Origin: Firmicutes bacterium HGW-Firmicutes-7
GTDB taxonomy: Bacteria > Bacillota > Clostridia > Lachnospirales > Vallitaleaceae
Assembly: GCA_002841375.1 (NCBI GenBank)
Contig: PGZO01000004.1
Location: forward strand, 1-64,000
DNA length: 64,000 nt
Direction of reading: 5' to 3'
Shown here: piece after piece, positions 55,230 to 64,000 of the stretch
How the letters are laid out: every line of letters starts with the position of its first letter
Position numbering within the stretch: position 1 is the stretch's first letter
Program-made: the position numbers and the translations under genes
Notes under the pieces: model-generated
Told to the model about the DNA's origin: nothing
Seen by the model: the letters and a program-made list of their open reading frames with translations, nothing else
Database searches by the model: none

Positions 55230-56573
55230 ATGGCGTTTGAATTTAAAAACAAAGATATTCTTGAACTGCTGTTAAAGGGTAAACGTGAACAGATTCAAGA
55301 ACAAATTGATGATATACATCCAGCAAACATTCTCTCTATTTTAAGAGAATACAATGGAGACAAACTAAATCTATTACATCACTTTACAGATGAAATGATT
55401 GCTTTAATTATTGATTATGCTGAAGATGATGAAAAATACGAAATATTATCACTGTTTCCATCTTCCAAACAAATGGAAATAGTAGAAGAGATGGCGTCAG
55501 ATGAGTTAGTTGATTTACTTGGTGCGATACAACCGGATGAAGCAAATGAAATTCTTGATAAAATGAGTCGAGAGGATGCAAAAGAGCTTGTAGAGCTGAT
55601 GCATTACGATCAAGATAGTGCTGGCGGTATCATGGCAAAAGAGTATATTTCAGTAATGAGAAATATGACTGTGAAAGAAACGCTGGAACTCTTAAGAAAA
55701 GAAGAGCCTGAGGCAGAAACAGCCTATTATTTGTATGTGCTAAATGAAAGCGGACAGCTTAATGGTGTTGTATCTCTTAGAGATTTAGTTATTAGTGATT
55801 TAGATGTGCGAATTTCTGATATTATGCATGAAAAAATCATTACGGTTCCTGTACATATGGACCAGGAAGAAGTTGGAAGAATTTTTGAAAAATATGACTA
55901 TTTGTCTATGCCAGTTGTAGATGACGAGGATCGGATGCTTGGTATCATTAGTATTGATGATATTATGGATGTTTTACGATTTGAAAATACTGAAGATATT
56001 TTTAAATTAGCAGGTATTGGTGAAGGTGAAAGCCTTAATAATTCCTTGAAAGAATCTATAAGTAAGCGACTACCGTGGTTATTCGTTAACTTGATGACTG
56101 CATTGATTGCTTCAGCTACAGTTAACCTGTTTCAAGGGACGATTCAAAAAGTTGTAGTACTTGCGACTTTGATGCCGATTATTGCTGGAATGGGTGGCAA
56201 TGCAGGAACTCAAACATTAACAATAATTGTTAGAGGTATAGCGCTTGGAGAATTGACCTTTGAAAATGCCAAAAGAGTTTTAATTAAGGAAGTTGGTGTA
56301 GGATTGCTAGCGGGAACTTCTATAGGTATTACAGTAGGACTTCTTGCATTTTTTTGGGATCAAAATCCTATTTTAGGGGTAGTAATTGGATTAGCAATGC
56401 TTTTGAATATGATTGTTGCAACAATTTCAGGATATTTCGTTCCTGTTATTCTGAAAAAGTTTCATATTGATCCAGCACTTGCTTCAGCTGTTTTTGTTAC
56501 TACGGTAACAGATGTTCTGGGATTCTTCTTTTTCCTTGGTTTAGCAACGCTATTTATAGAATACTTAATATAA
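55230..56573 (+). CDS. mgtE: Magnesium transporter MgtE
   Basis: A 447-residue MgtE channel. The cytoplasmic N domain spans residues 10-130, with acidic SREDAKELVELMHYDQDSAGGIM leading into two CBS domains (130-255). A plug helix follows, then five membrane helices from about 285. The pore motif PIIAGMGGNAGTQTLTIIVRG near 314-334 supplies the Mg-selectivity residues. AAGGAG precedes the ATG. There is no room for an M-box riboswitch in the 150 bp upstream, so expression control is elsewhere. Confidence 0.95.
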   Translation: MAFEFKNKDILELLLKGKREQIQEQIDDIHPANILSILREYNGDKLNLLHHFTDEMIALIIDYAEDDEKYEILSLFPSSKQMEIVEEMASDELVDLLGAIQPDEANEILDKMSREDAKELVELMHYDQDSAGGIMAKEYISVMRNMTVKETLELLRKEEPEAETAYYLYVLNESGQLNGVVSLRDLVISDLDVRISDIMHEKIITVPVHMDQEEVGRIFEKYDYLSMPVVDDEDRMLGIISIDDIMDVLRFENTEDIFKLAGIGEGESLNNSLKESISKRLPWLFVNLMTALIASATVNLFQGTIQKVVVLATLMPIIAGMGGNAGTQTLTIIVRGIALGELTFENAKRVLIKEVGVGLLAGTSIGITVGLLAFFWDQNPILGVVIGLAMLLNMIVATISGYFVPVILKKFHIDPALASAVFVTTVTDVLGFFFFLGLATLFIEYLI

Positions 56574-56657
56574 AAAAAGCTTATAATGATGATCCAATTG
56601 TAGCTCTTTCACTATATGATATAGACTGATTAAATTAAAATATGAATAAAAAAACTG

Positions 56658-56706
56658 GACTAGCGTCAAAAATAATTGTATTCTAATTGATGCTAAGTCC
56701 TTAAAA
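56658..56706 (+). terminator. Hairpin after mgtE
   Basis: GGACT-AGCGTCA / TGATGCT-AAGTCC with a long loop. Only a short T pair follows, so termination is likely but weak. Confidence 0.5.
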
Positions 56707-56909
56707 ATAAATTAAAATATAAAAATATTGTTGGTAAGTTACAATAAATACAAAGAAAATGTTGCAGTATGAGTGAAAAACGATGTATATATATTTGTAT
56801 TTATAAAAAAATAGATAATAGTATATTGGGAACTTATGTTAGAGTAGTGAAAATGACGAAGGATTAAATGAAGGATAAGAGAGTTCAACTTGCAAATACT
56901 TGATTTGTA

Positions 56910-57047
56910 TGAAGTATCATGCTATAATCTCAATAGTACCATAGGTTAAGTAAAGATAATGCTGTCTTTATAGCAATAGCAATGAGGGCGTAGGAGCTCT
57001 AACAAATTTACATACGTAAAGTATGTGCATTTGTTAGGGCTTTTTTG
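56910..57047 (+). promoter_or_regulatory. nif promoter and attenuator leader
   Basis: TTGATT (56910-56915), 17 bp, TATAAT (56933-56938). About 50 nt into the transcript is a very strong terminator: AGCTCTAACAAAT pairs with ATTTGTTAGGGCT, with an inner TTACATAC/GTATGT, followed by T-6 (56995-57047). Before it are hairpin 1 (TGCTG-tcttta-TAGCA, 56960-56975) and hairpin 2 (AGGGC-gtagga-GCTCT, 56985-57000). The 3' arm of hairpin 2 is the 5' arm of the terminator, so the two exclude each other. nifH begins 100 bp further on. Confidence 0.7.
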
Positions 57048-57135
57048 TTTATAAAGAAAATCTTCCATAAACAAGGAAAAACTCTATTCGAAAAAGTAAA
57101 GAGATTTATAGTCAAACAAACAAATTATTATTTGA

Positions 57136-57969
<834 letters not shown>

Positions 57970-57981
57970 TCATATAAGGTT

Positions 57982-58135
57982 GGACGCCAAATGAGCGTCT
58001 ACATCCCAAATTCCATAGGCACATTGTGCCAGTATATTTTAACATAATTAAAGGGATTAAGCAACTTATAGTCCCATAATGTACTAAAGCAAAACAACAT
58101 AAAAGTTAAACAACATAAAGTAAAACAACAAAACC
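57982..58135 (+). other. Three hairpins and A-rich direct repeats between nifH and nifI1
   Basis: GGACGC/GCGTCT (57982-58000), GGCAC-att-GTGCC (58018-58030) and GGGATTAAG/CTTATAGTCCC (58053-58075) follow nifH. Three imperfect copies of an AAACAACATAAAG unit lie at 58090-58135. No U-tract is present, so transcription probably continues. Confidence 0.6.
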
Positions 58136-58178
58136 AATGAAAGAAAATATGCAAAACTATTATATAGGAGTGAATGCC

Positions 58179-58505
58179 ATGAAAATGATTAGAGCCATTG
58201 TTCGACCAGAAAAAGCAACAGAAATTATGACGGAATTATCCGATGCAGGTTATCCTTCAGTAACGAAAATTGATGTTGTAGGTAGAGGTAAACAACGTGG
58301 TGTAAAGGTTGGAGATATGCATTACGATGAAATACCTAAAGAAATTTTAATGATTGTAGTAAAAGATGATGGAGCAAAAGAAGAAGTAGTCAGTATCATT
58401 CAAAAAACAGCTAAAACAGGAAATGGTACCTTTGGTGACGGTAAAATATTTGTTACTGAAGTTGAAGAATCTTATACCATTAGTACAGGTGTAAAGGAAC
58501 TTTAA
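58179..58505 (+). CDS. nifI1: NifI1, PII-family regulator of nitrogenase
   Basis: A 108-residue PII-family protein (also called GlnB-like, NifHD1). The start MKMIRAIVRPEKATEIMTELSD and VGRGKQRGVKVGDM T-loop region (near 31-44) are typical, as is the C-terminal GDGKIFVTEVEESYTI. With NifI2 it binds dinitrogenase and blocks it when fixed nitrogen is available, with 2-oxoglutarate and ATP relieving the block in methanogens. ATG 58179 follows TAGGAGTG; an upstream in-frame ATG adds a non-conserved leader. Confidence 0.94.
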   Translation: MKMIRAIVRPEKATEIMTELSDAGYPSVTKIDVVGRGKQRGVKVGDMHYDEIPKEILMIVVKDDGAKEEVVSIIQKTAKTGNGTFGDGKIFVTEVEESYTISTGVKEL

Positions 58506-58536
58506 TAAACGGAAATCATAATAGGGAGTGAACCTT

Positions 58537-58920
58537 ATGAAAGAAATATCAGCAATAATAAGAATGAACAAAGTGAATGAAACGAAAAGAGCCTTATCAG
58601 AAGCGGGGTTTCCAGCAATTACTTGTAGAAAGGTATCTGGTCGTGGAAAAAAAGCAGTTAATTTTGAAATCATTCAAGAATTGCTTGAAGGCCATGATAT
58701 TCAAGCACCAACCTTGATGGAGTCTATAACAGAAGGACATCGTTTGATTACAAAAAGAATGATCATGATGGTTGTTTTAGATAGCGAAGTGGATAGTGCA
58801 GTGAAAGCGATTATTGATGCAAATCAAACGGGTAATATGGGTGATGGTAAAATATTTATTTGCCCTATTTCAGAAACGATTAGAATAAGAACCGGTGAAA
58901 CTGGTGATGAAGCAGTATAA
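58537..58920 (+). CDS. nifI2: NifI2, PII-family regulator of nitrogenase
   Basis: A 127-residue PII-family protein, slightly longer than NifI1 because of an extended T-loop (SGRGKKAVNFEIIQELLEGHD, near 33-53). RLITKRMIMMVVLDSEV and the ending GDGKIFICPISETIRIRTGE are typical. The nifI1-nifI2 pair between nifH and nifD is diagnostic of the archaeal/clostridial switch-off system. I chose ATG 58537 behind GGGAGTG. Confidence 0.94.
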   Translation: MKEISAIIRMNKVNETKRALSEAGFPAITCRKVSGRGKKAVNFEIIQELLEGHDIQAPTLMESITEGHRLITKRMIMMVVLDSEVDSAVKAIIDANQTGNMGDGKIFICPISETIRIRTGETGDEAV

Positions 58921-58998
58921 CTCAAACCATTTAGACGATCAGCTTAATAACTTTTAAGCGAAAGAGGTCGTTAATAGACGTAGAAAGAGGTGATAATT

Positions 58999-60609
58999 AT
59001 GCCGCAAAATATAAATAAGGCTGTTGAGAAGGTGTTAGACGCTTATCCTGCCAAGGTTATGAAAAACAGAAAGAGTCACATGGTTATTAGAGAGACAGAG
59101 AAGATTCAAGAAATAGATGCGAATACAAGAACAATACCTGGGATTATTACAAATAGGGGTTGTGCCTACGCAGGATGTAAAGGTGTTGTTATTGGGCCAA
59201 TTATTGATATGGTGCATATCGTTCATGGACCAATTGGTTGCGCTTATTATACCTGGGGAACAAGAAGAAATAAAGGAAAGACAAGAGAAGGTGGGCAAAA
59301 CTTTCTAGAGTATTCTTTCTGTACGGATCTAGGTGAAAGCGATATTGTATTCGGTGGAGAAAAAAAGCTTATCAAAGCTATAGATGAAGCTGTTGCATTA
59401 TTTCATCCAAAAGCAATTTCCATTAGTGCTACCTGTCCCGTTGGCTTAATTGGAGATGACATCCATCAAGTGGCAAAGCAAGCCACCAAGGAATATGGTA
59501 TACCGGTTTTATCCTTTAGCTGTGAAGGTTATAAAGGTGTTAGTCAATCCGCAGGTCATCATATTGCCAATAATAAATTAATGTCCGAGGTCATAGGTAA
59601 AAACGAAGCATATGAAGCGAAGGCTTATTCTATCAACATGTTAGGTGAATATAACATCGGTGGTGATGAGTGGGAGATTTCTAGAGTCATGAATAAGATT
59701 GGCTATCATGTCATCACTTCGATGACAGGTAACTCGGTTTATGATGAAATTGCAGCAGCTCATAAAGCAGATTTAAACATTGTTCAATGTCATCGTTCTA
59801 TTAACTATATTGCAGAAATGATTGAAAAAAAATATGGGCTACCTTGGATCAAAGTGAATTTTATTGGAATTGCATCGATGAGTAAATCCTTAAGGGATAT
59901 GGCCAAATACTTTGGAGATGAAGAGCTTATTAATAGAACTGAACAAGTTATCGCAGAGGAAATTGCTGAAATTGAAGAAGATATTACACATTATAAAAAA
60001 ATGTGCGAAGGAAAGACTGCGATGTTATTTGTCGGGGGATCTCGTGCCCATCATTATCAAGGGTTGTTAAAGGAATTAGGTATGGAAACGATATTGGCTG
60101 GTTATCAATTTGGCCATAGAGATGATTATGAAGGTAGAGATGTTATACCAAATATAAAACTGGATGCAGATAGTAGAAATATCGAAGAAATAAAAGTTGA
60201 AAAAGATCAAGACAATTATCAACTTAGAATTTCTGAAGAAAAATATAAACAATTACAAGAAGAAATTCCTCTTGGGAACTACAAAGGTATGATTAGTGAA
60301 ATGGGAGATGGAACAGTTGTCATTGATGACTTAAACCATTTTGAAACAGAACAATTTGTGAAAGCCTTGAAGCCAGATATGTTTGGTTCAGGTATAAAGG
60401 ATAAGTATATGGTTCAGAAAATGGGCGTTTATTCTAAGCAAATCCATTCCTATGATTACGCAGGCCCTTATGCAGGATTCAGAGGTGCAGTAAACTTTGC
60501 TAGAGACATTGCTGCAGGTATGAATACCTCTGCATGGAAATACATTATTTCACCCTGGAAGAAAGAACCAATTATTACAGGCAAGATGGGAGTTGATCAA
60601 GTATGTTAA
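58999..60609 (+). CDS. nifD: Nitrogenase molybdenum-iron protein alpha chain NifD
   Basis: A 536-residue NifD. P-cluster cysteines are in NRGCAYAGCKG, GPIGCAYYTW and SATCPVGLIGDD. The FeMo-cofactor cysteine is in NIVQCHRSINYI and the cofactor histidine in QIHSYDYAGPY. The residues lining the cofactor in GYKGVSQSAGHHIAN (Gln and His) are kept. It is about 45 residues longer than Azotobacter NifD because of an insertion near 380-440 (between HRDDYEGRDVIPN and GTVVIDDLNHFE), as in Clostridium pasteurianum. The beta-chain gene overlaps its end by 7 bp. ATG 58999 follows AGGTG. Confidence 0.97.
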   Translation: MPQNINKAVEKVLDAYPAKVMKNRKSHMVIRETEKIQEIDANTRTIPGIITNRGCAYAGCKGVVIGPIIDMVHIVHGPIGCAYYTWGTRRNKGKTREGGQNFLEYSFCTDLGESDIVFGGEKKLIKAIDEAVALFHPKAISISATCPVGLIGDDIHQVAKQATKEYGIPVLSFSCEGYKGVSQSAGHHIANNKLMSEVIGKNEAYEAKAYSINMLGEYNIGGDEWEISRVMNKIGYHVITSMTGNSVYDEIAAAHKADLNIVQCHRSINYIAEMIEKKYGLPWIKVNFIGIASMSKSLRDMAKYFGDEELINRTEQVIAEEIAEIEEDITHYKKMCEGKTAMLFVGGSRAHHYQGLLKELGMETILAGYQFGHRDDYEGRDVIPNIKLDADSRNIEEIKVEKDQDNYQLRISEEKYKQLQEEIPLGNYKGMISEMGDGTVVIDDLNHFETEQFVKALKPDMFGSGIKDKYMVQKMGVYSKQIHSYDYAGPYAGFRGAVNFARDIAAGMNTSAWKYIISPWKKEPIITGKMGVDQVC

Positions 60610-61970
60610 ATGCTACACCAAAAGATCAAATAGAAAGAACAGGACTAACTATCAATCCGGCTAAAACTTGTCAACCTATAGGAGCTATGTATGCAGCCCT
60701 AGGGATTAACAAGTGTTTACCTCATAGTCATGGTTCACAAGGCTGTTGTTCCTTTCATAGAATGCACCTAACAAGGCATTATAGAGATCCGATCATTGCA
60801 TCTACAAGCTCCTTTACAGAAGGTTCTTGTGTATTCGGTGGCAAGTCCAATTTAACACAAGGTTTAACAAATATATTTAGTATTTACAATCCAGATGTTG
60901 TTGCAATCAATACTACCTGCTTGTCGGAGACGATTGGTGATGATGTAGGCGAAATTGTTAGAGATGCTAAAGTTCCGGAGGGTAAAACAGTAATTTATGC
61001 TAGTACGCCAAGCTATCAAGGTTCTCATATTACTGGTTTTTCTAACATGTGCAAGTCAATGGTTAGCCAATTGGCTGTCAAAGAAGAAGATAAAGCCAAT
61101 GGAAAAATCAACATTTTCCCAGGCTTTGTAGAACCGAGTGATATGAAAGAAATAAAACGTATCGCAAAGGAACTAAAAATAGAATTCATTATGTACCCAG
61201 ATACAAGTGAAGTTGTGAATACACCTAATACAGGTAAATACGAAATGTATCCTAGTGGTGGTACGACAATTGCAGATATTAAAGATTCTGGTAATTCGAT
61301 AGCAACCTTAGCGTTAGGCTCATATGCGTCCCAAGATGCTGCATTTACCCTTGAAAAACAATGTGAGGTAGTGCCATATGTTTTAAAAACACCTATTGGG
61401 ATTAAAGCAACAGATGCTATGGTTATGAATCTATTAGAATTAACTGGAGGATCAGTTTCTAAGGAATTAGAAATAGAGAGAGGTCAATTAGTAGATTTAA
61501 TGGTTGATATACATCATCATTATCATAATAAAAAGGTTGCGATCTATGGTGATCCAGATATTATATTGGCTTTAACGGAGTTTGTAATTGATCTCGGAAT
61601 GGTTCCAAAGTACGTTATAACAGGAACGCCTGGAAAAGCCTTCGAGAAAGAAATAAAAGAAGTATTAGAAGCAGCTGAAATAAAGGACTGTATCGTAAAG
61701 ATAGAAGGCGATTTGTTTGGACTTCATCAAATGATCAAAAACGATCCAGTTGACATGCTTATAGGGAATACCTATGGAAAATATATTGCAAGAGCAGAAA
61801 ATATTCCACTTGTAAGAATTGGCTTTCCGATTCTTGACAGAGTAGGACATAGTTTTTTTCCAACGGTAGGCTACAAAGGCGCTATGAGATTGATTGAAAA
61901 AATCAGTACTGCCTTCTTAGATAAGGTCGATATGGAATGTCTTGAGGAAGATTTTGAGCTTGTTATGTAA
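60603..61970 (+). CDS. nifK: Nitrogenase molybdenum-iron protein beta chain NifK
   Basis: A 455-residue NifK, close to the short clostridial form and lacking the N-terminal extension of the Azotobacter protein. P-cluster cysteines lie in NPAKTCQPIGA (near 22), GSQGCCSFHRMHL (near 47) and NTTCLSETIGDD (near 105), with the serine in TPSYQGSHITGF. The start overlaps the last codons of nifD, so translation is coupled and gives equal subunits. The ending of the protein (FLDKVDMECLEEDFELVM) is complete. Confidence 0.97.
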   Translation: MLNATPKDQIERTGLTINPAKTCQPIGAMYAALGINKCLPHSHGSQGCCSFHRMHLTRHYRDPIIASTSSFTEGSCVFGGKSNLTQGLTNIFSIYNPDVVAINTTCLSETIGDDVGEIVRDAKVPEGKTVIYASTPSYQGSHITGFSNMCKSMVSQLAVKEEDKANGKINIFPGFVEPSDMKEIKRIAKELKIEFIMYPDTSEVVNTPNTGKYEMYPSGGTTIADIKDSGNSIATLALGSYASQDAAFTLEKQCEVVPYVLKTPIGIKATDAMVMNLLELTGGSVSKELEIERGQLVDLMVDIHHHYHNKKVAIYGDPDIILALTEFVIDLGMVPKYVITGTPGKAFEKEIKEVLEAAEIKDCIVKIEGDLFGLHQMIKNDPVDMLIGNTYGKYIARAENIPLVRIGFPILDRVGHSFFPTVGYKGAMRLIEKISTAFLDKVDMECLEEDFELVM

Positions 61971-62012
61971 GGGCCAAGAGGGAGTAGATCATTAATCATT
62001 TATAAATCCATT

Positions 62013-62080
62013 TCGAGATGTTGCTGCACAGTAATGCGTGTTACATATTAATGCGATGGTTTCATCTCGAGATGCTTTTT
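62013..62080 (+). terminator. Hairpin with T-run between nifK and nifE
   Basis: TCGAGATG (62013-62020) / CATCTCGA (62063-62070) with a 42-nt loop that can itself fold (GTAA/TTAC). TTTTT at 62076-62080 follows six bases later. It probably lowers expression of the assembly genes relative to nifHDK. Confidence 0.5.
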
Positions 62081-62152
62081 AAACAATATGTGATGTTGCT
62101 ATTTCATAGTTGTTTAATTCTCAAATAAAATAAAAGAATTGTGGTGATTCTA

Positions 62153-63490
62153 GTGGAAAAGAACGGCTTATTAGAGGGTAGAAAAAAATTCATTATGCAC
62201 AAGGAAAATGAGGTGCCTATAACCATCAGCTGTGATGAGAACAGCTTGTCAGGTGCAGTAAGCCAAAGAGCATGTGTTTACTGTGGTGCTAGAGTTGTAC
62301 TAAATCCAATAACAGATGCAATACACCTTGTACATGGTCCCATTGGTTGTGCTAGTTATACCTGGGATATTAGAGGGAGTCTTAGTAGTGATTCCCAGTT
62401 GTATAGAAATAGCTTTTCCACTGATTTAAGAGAAAAGGATATCGTTTTTGGTGGAGAAAAAAAGCTGGCTTCTGCAATTACTGAAGCTTACGCCGAGTAT
62501 CATCCTAAGGTGATTTTTGTCTATGCAACTTGTGTTGTAGGAGTTATCGGTGATGATATTGATGCGGTTTGTAAAAATGCTGAGAAGGAGTTAGGAATTC
62601 GTGTTCTTCCTGTTAAATCACCAGGATTTTCAGGAAATAAAAGGAGTGGTTATAAGGCTGGATGTAACGCTATTTTACAGTTAATGGGAGAAACCAAGAT
62701 TGTTGAAACAATACCTGGATCTATTAATTATTTAGGGGATTTTAACTTAGCTGCAGAAGCTTGGATTATTAAAAGCTATCTTAATGAGATGGGTGTTAAG
62801 CTTCTAACGGTGCTTACAGGTGACTCGAATTATGAAAGCCTATTGCAAGCACCAAGAGCGGAGTTGAATATTGTCCAATGTGCAGGCTCGATGACCTATT
62901 TAGCCAAACAAATGCAAAGTGCTTATCAAATCCCTTTTGATAAAGTTCGATTTCTAGGAGTTGATGAGACTGTAATTGCGTTAAGGAAAATTGCCAATCT
63001 ACTTGGTGATACAGATATTATTAAAAGAACAGAGAAGCTTATAGAAAGAAAATTAACCGAAGTAACTGAAGTGTTAAAACAATATCGTGAAAGGGTTCAA
63101 GGACATAAAGCGGCTATCTATGTTGGTGGTGGATTTAAGGCGATTGCACTGATAAAGCAGTTCAACAATTTAGGCATAGATACAGTTGTAATAGGAACTC
63201 AAACAGGAGATCAAGAGGAGTATGAAATGATACGAAGCTTGACCAAAGAGGGTACTGTCATACTTGACGATACCAATCCGAATGAATTGCAAAAATTTAT
63301 GCTTGAAAAAGGTGCTGATATTCTTGTAGGTGGTGTCAAGGAAAGACCCTTAGCCTACAAACTTGGATTGGCTTTTATAGACCATAATCATGAAAGAAAA
63401 CATGCGCTATCAGGCTTTGAAGGTGCAATTAATTTTGCAAAAGAAGTAGATTTGACTGTCAATAGCCCAGTATGGGACTATATAAACTAA
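62153..63490 (+). CDS. nifE: Nitrogenase cofactor scaffold protein NifE
   Basis: A 445-residue homologue of NifD used as the scaffold on which NifB-cofactor is matured to FeMo-cofactor with NifN. Conserved parts are QRACVYCGARVVLNPITDA (near 39), HGPIGCASYTWDIRG (near 62), ATCVVGVIGDD (near 124), NIVQCAGSMTYLA (near 240) and HERKHALSGFEGA (near 414). The cysteine in NIVQC is kept, but the HSYDY cofactor histidine of NifD is replaced by the NifE-type sequence. I chose GTG 62153, with GGTGAT six bases upstream; GTG 62141 would add four residues. Confidence 0.93.
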   Translation: MEKNGLLEGRKKFIMHKENEVPITISCDENSLSGAVSQRACVYCGARVVLNPITDAIHLVHGPIGCASYTWDIRGSLSSDSQLYRNSFSTDLREKDIVFGGEKKLASAITEAYAEYHPKVIFVYATCVVGVIGDDIDAVCKNAEKELGIRVLPVKSPGFSGNKRSGYKAGCNAILQLMGETKIVETIPGSINYLGDFNLAAEAWIIKSYLNEMGVKLLTVLTGDSNYESLLQAPRAELNIVQCAGSMTYLAKQMQSAYQIPFDKVRFLGVDETVIALRKIANLLGDTDIIKRTEKLIERKLTEVTEVLKQYRERVQGHKAAIYVGGGFKAIALIKQFNNLGIDTVVIGTQTGDQEEYEMIRSLTKEGTVILDDTNPNELQKFMLEKGADILVGGVKERPLAYKLGLAFIDHNHERKHALSGFEGAINFAKEVDLTVNSPVWDYIN

Positions 63491-63572
63491 TGGAAATAAG
63501 TTCGTAAGCGAATGCGGAGGTTTTGTAACATTGACAATAAATGCATAATATCTGAAAGGAGAGTAAATCCAT

Positions 63573-64000
63573 ATGGCTAAATCAAAGTCAAGAAATCTCG
63601 TTAATTTAAATGTCAATCCTTGTAAAATGTGCATGCCAATGGGCGCAGCGTTGGCCTTTGAAGGCGTTGAAGATAGCATGGTGCTCATTCACGGTTCTCA
63701 AGGCTGCAGTACCTACATAAGGCGACATATTGCAACTCATTTTAATGAACCTATAGATATTGCCTCCTCTTCTTTAAGTGAGCAAGGGACTGTTTATGGA
63801 GGTGCTGCAAATTTAGTTCAAGGTCTTAAAAATGTTGCAGCGATTTATAGCCCTAAGGTCATAGGCGTATTAACTACTTGCCTGGCAGAAACCATTGGGG
63901 AAGATATTACCCATATCATAAAGGAAAGTGGTGTTGCTAGTGAACTAAAAGGAATTGATATTATTCCGGTGCCCACACCAGGTTATGCAGCAAGTGAATA
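63573..64000 (+). CDS. nifN: NifN (5' part, cut by the window edge)
   Basis: The first 142 residues are visible, beginning MAKSKSRNLVNLNVNPCKMC. NPCKMCMPMGAALAF, IHGSQGCSTYIRRH and TTCLAETIGEDITHI follow, the NifK/NifN cysteine-containing blocks. ATG 63573 stands behind AAAGGAG. In some clostridia NifN is fused to NifB, and that cannot be judged here because the gene continues past the right edge. Confidence 0.9.
   Translation, partial: MAKSKSRNLVNLNVNPCKMCMPMGAALAFEGVEDSMVLIHGSQGCSTYIRRHIATHFNEPIDIASSSLSEQGTVYGGAANLVQGLKNVAAIYSPKVIGVLTTCLAETIGEDITHIIKESGVASELKGIDIIPVPTPGYAASE

Noticed and set aside
56941-57000. Canonical ANTAR two-hairpin site in the nif leader
   Set aside because: The loops (tcttta and gtagga) do not both carry the expected A1/G4 pattern, so I report only a generic attenuator.
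58090-58135. CRISPR-like or mobile repeat after nifH
   Set aside because: Short, A-rich, imperfect units without regular spacers; simple-sequence origin is sufficient.

Overview
The window looks like chromosome from a low-GC, strictly anaerobic member of the Clostridia. The grounds are A/T-rich sequence with strong GGAGG ribosome sites, no Gram-negative outer-membrane components, a compact nifH-nifI1-nifI2-nifD-nifK-nifE-nifN cluster with a clostridial-type insertion in NifD, and corrinoid/ferredoxin-dependent methyl transfer. I cannot name the genus from sequence alone. I saw no rRNA, tRNA, CRISPR array, phage or intact transposase.

Layout. 1-4.9 kb: a ThiC-family enzyme behind a structured leader, a TetR regulator sharing an operator-like palindrome with a cytoplasmic GH13 glycosidase, and a Gfo/Idh oxidoreductase. 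4.9-12.9 kb (minus strand): a five-gene corrinoid methyltransferase operon (UroD-like substrate methyltransferase, corrinoid protein, MtaA-like methyltransferase fused to a thioredoxin domain, RACo-type activator fused to a MetH-activation-like domain, CobW-type GTPase) next to a LacI regulator. 13-35 kb: a complete myo-inositol locus in several transcription units (iolG, iolR-like DeoR, iolC-aldehyde dehydrogenase-iolJ-carboxyltransferase, iolH-iolB-iolD, iolG2-ABC transporter-iolI-iolE, two more LacI regulators). 35-43 kb: a diguanylate cyclase, an aldo/keto reductase, a heat-shock-type (CIRCE) controlled L25/Ctc, a glycosyltransferase, a small starch-binding-like protein behind a candidate small RNA, and a mannose-1-phosphate guanylyltransferase. 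43-49 kb: ROK regulator, ROK kinase and a ChvE/GguAB-type sugar ABC transporter. 49-57 kb: a small lmo0937-type membrane protein, a two-component RND pump, a Phd-Uma2 fusion and MgtE. 57-64 kb: the nif operon, cut at the right edge inside nifN.

How it fits together. The inositol genes would take inositol to dihydroxyacetone phosphate plus malonate semialdehyde. The usual decarboxylating IolA is not here. In the iolC-iolJ operon there is instead a CoA-acylating aldehyde dehydrogenase resembling sulfoacetaldehyde dehydrogenases, followed by a carboxyltransferase of the methylmalonyl-CoA decarboxylase/acyl-CoA carboxylase type. I infer a route malonate semialdehyde -> malonyl-CoA -> acetyl-CoA that might conserve energy. 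The corrinoid operon lies beside the inositol locus and has a LacI regulator closely related to one inside that locus. This suggests removal of methyl groups from methoxylated cyclitols such as pinitol or ononitol before the ring is degraded. Both proposals are inference.

Regulation is unusually readable: two LacI-type palindromes (TGCAACCGGTTGCA class and CGTGCCCGRGCACG class), a four-copy 10-bp tandem repeat before iolC, an attenuator-like leader before nifH, a perfect CIRCE before L25, and a promoter-to-terminator unit that looks like a C-rich small RNA.
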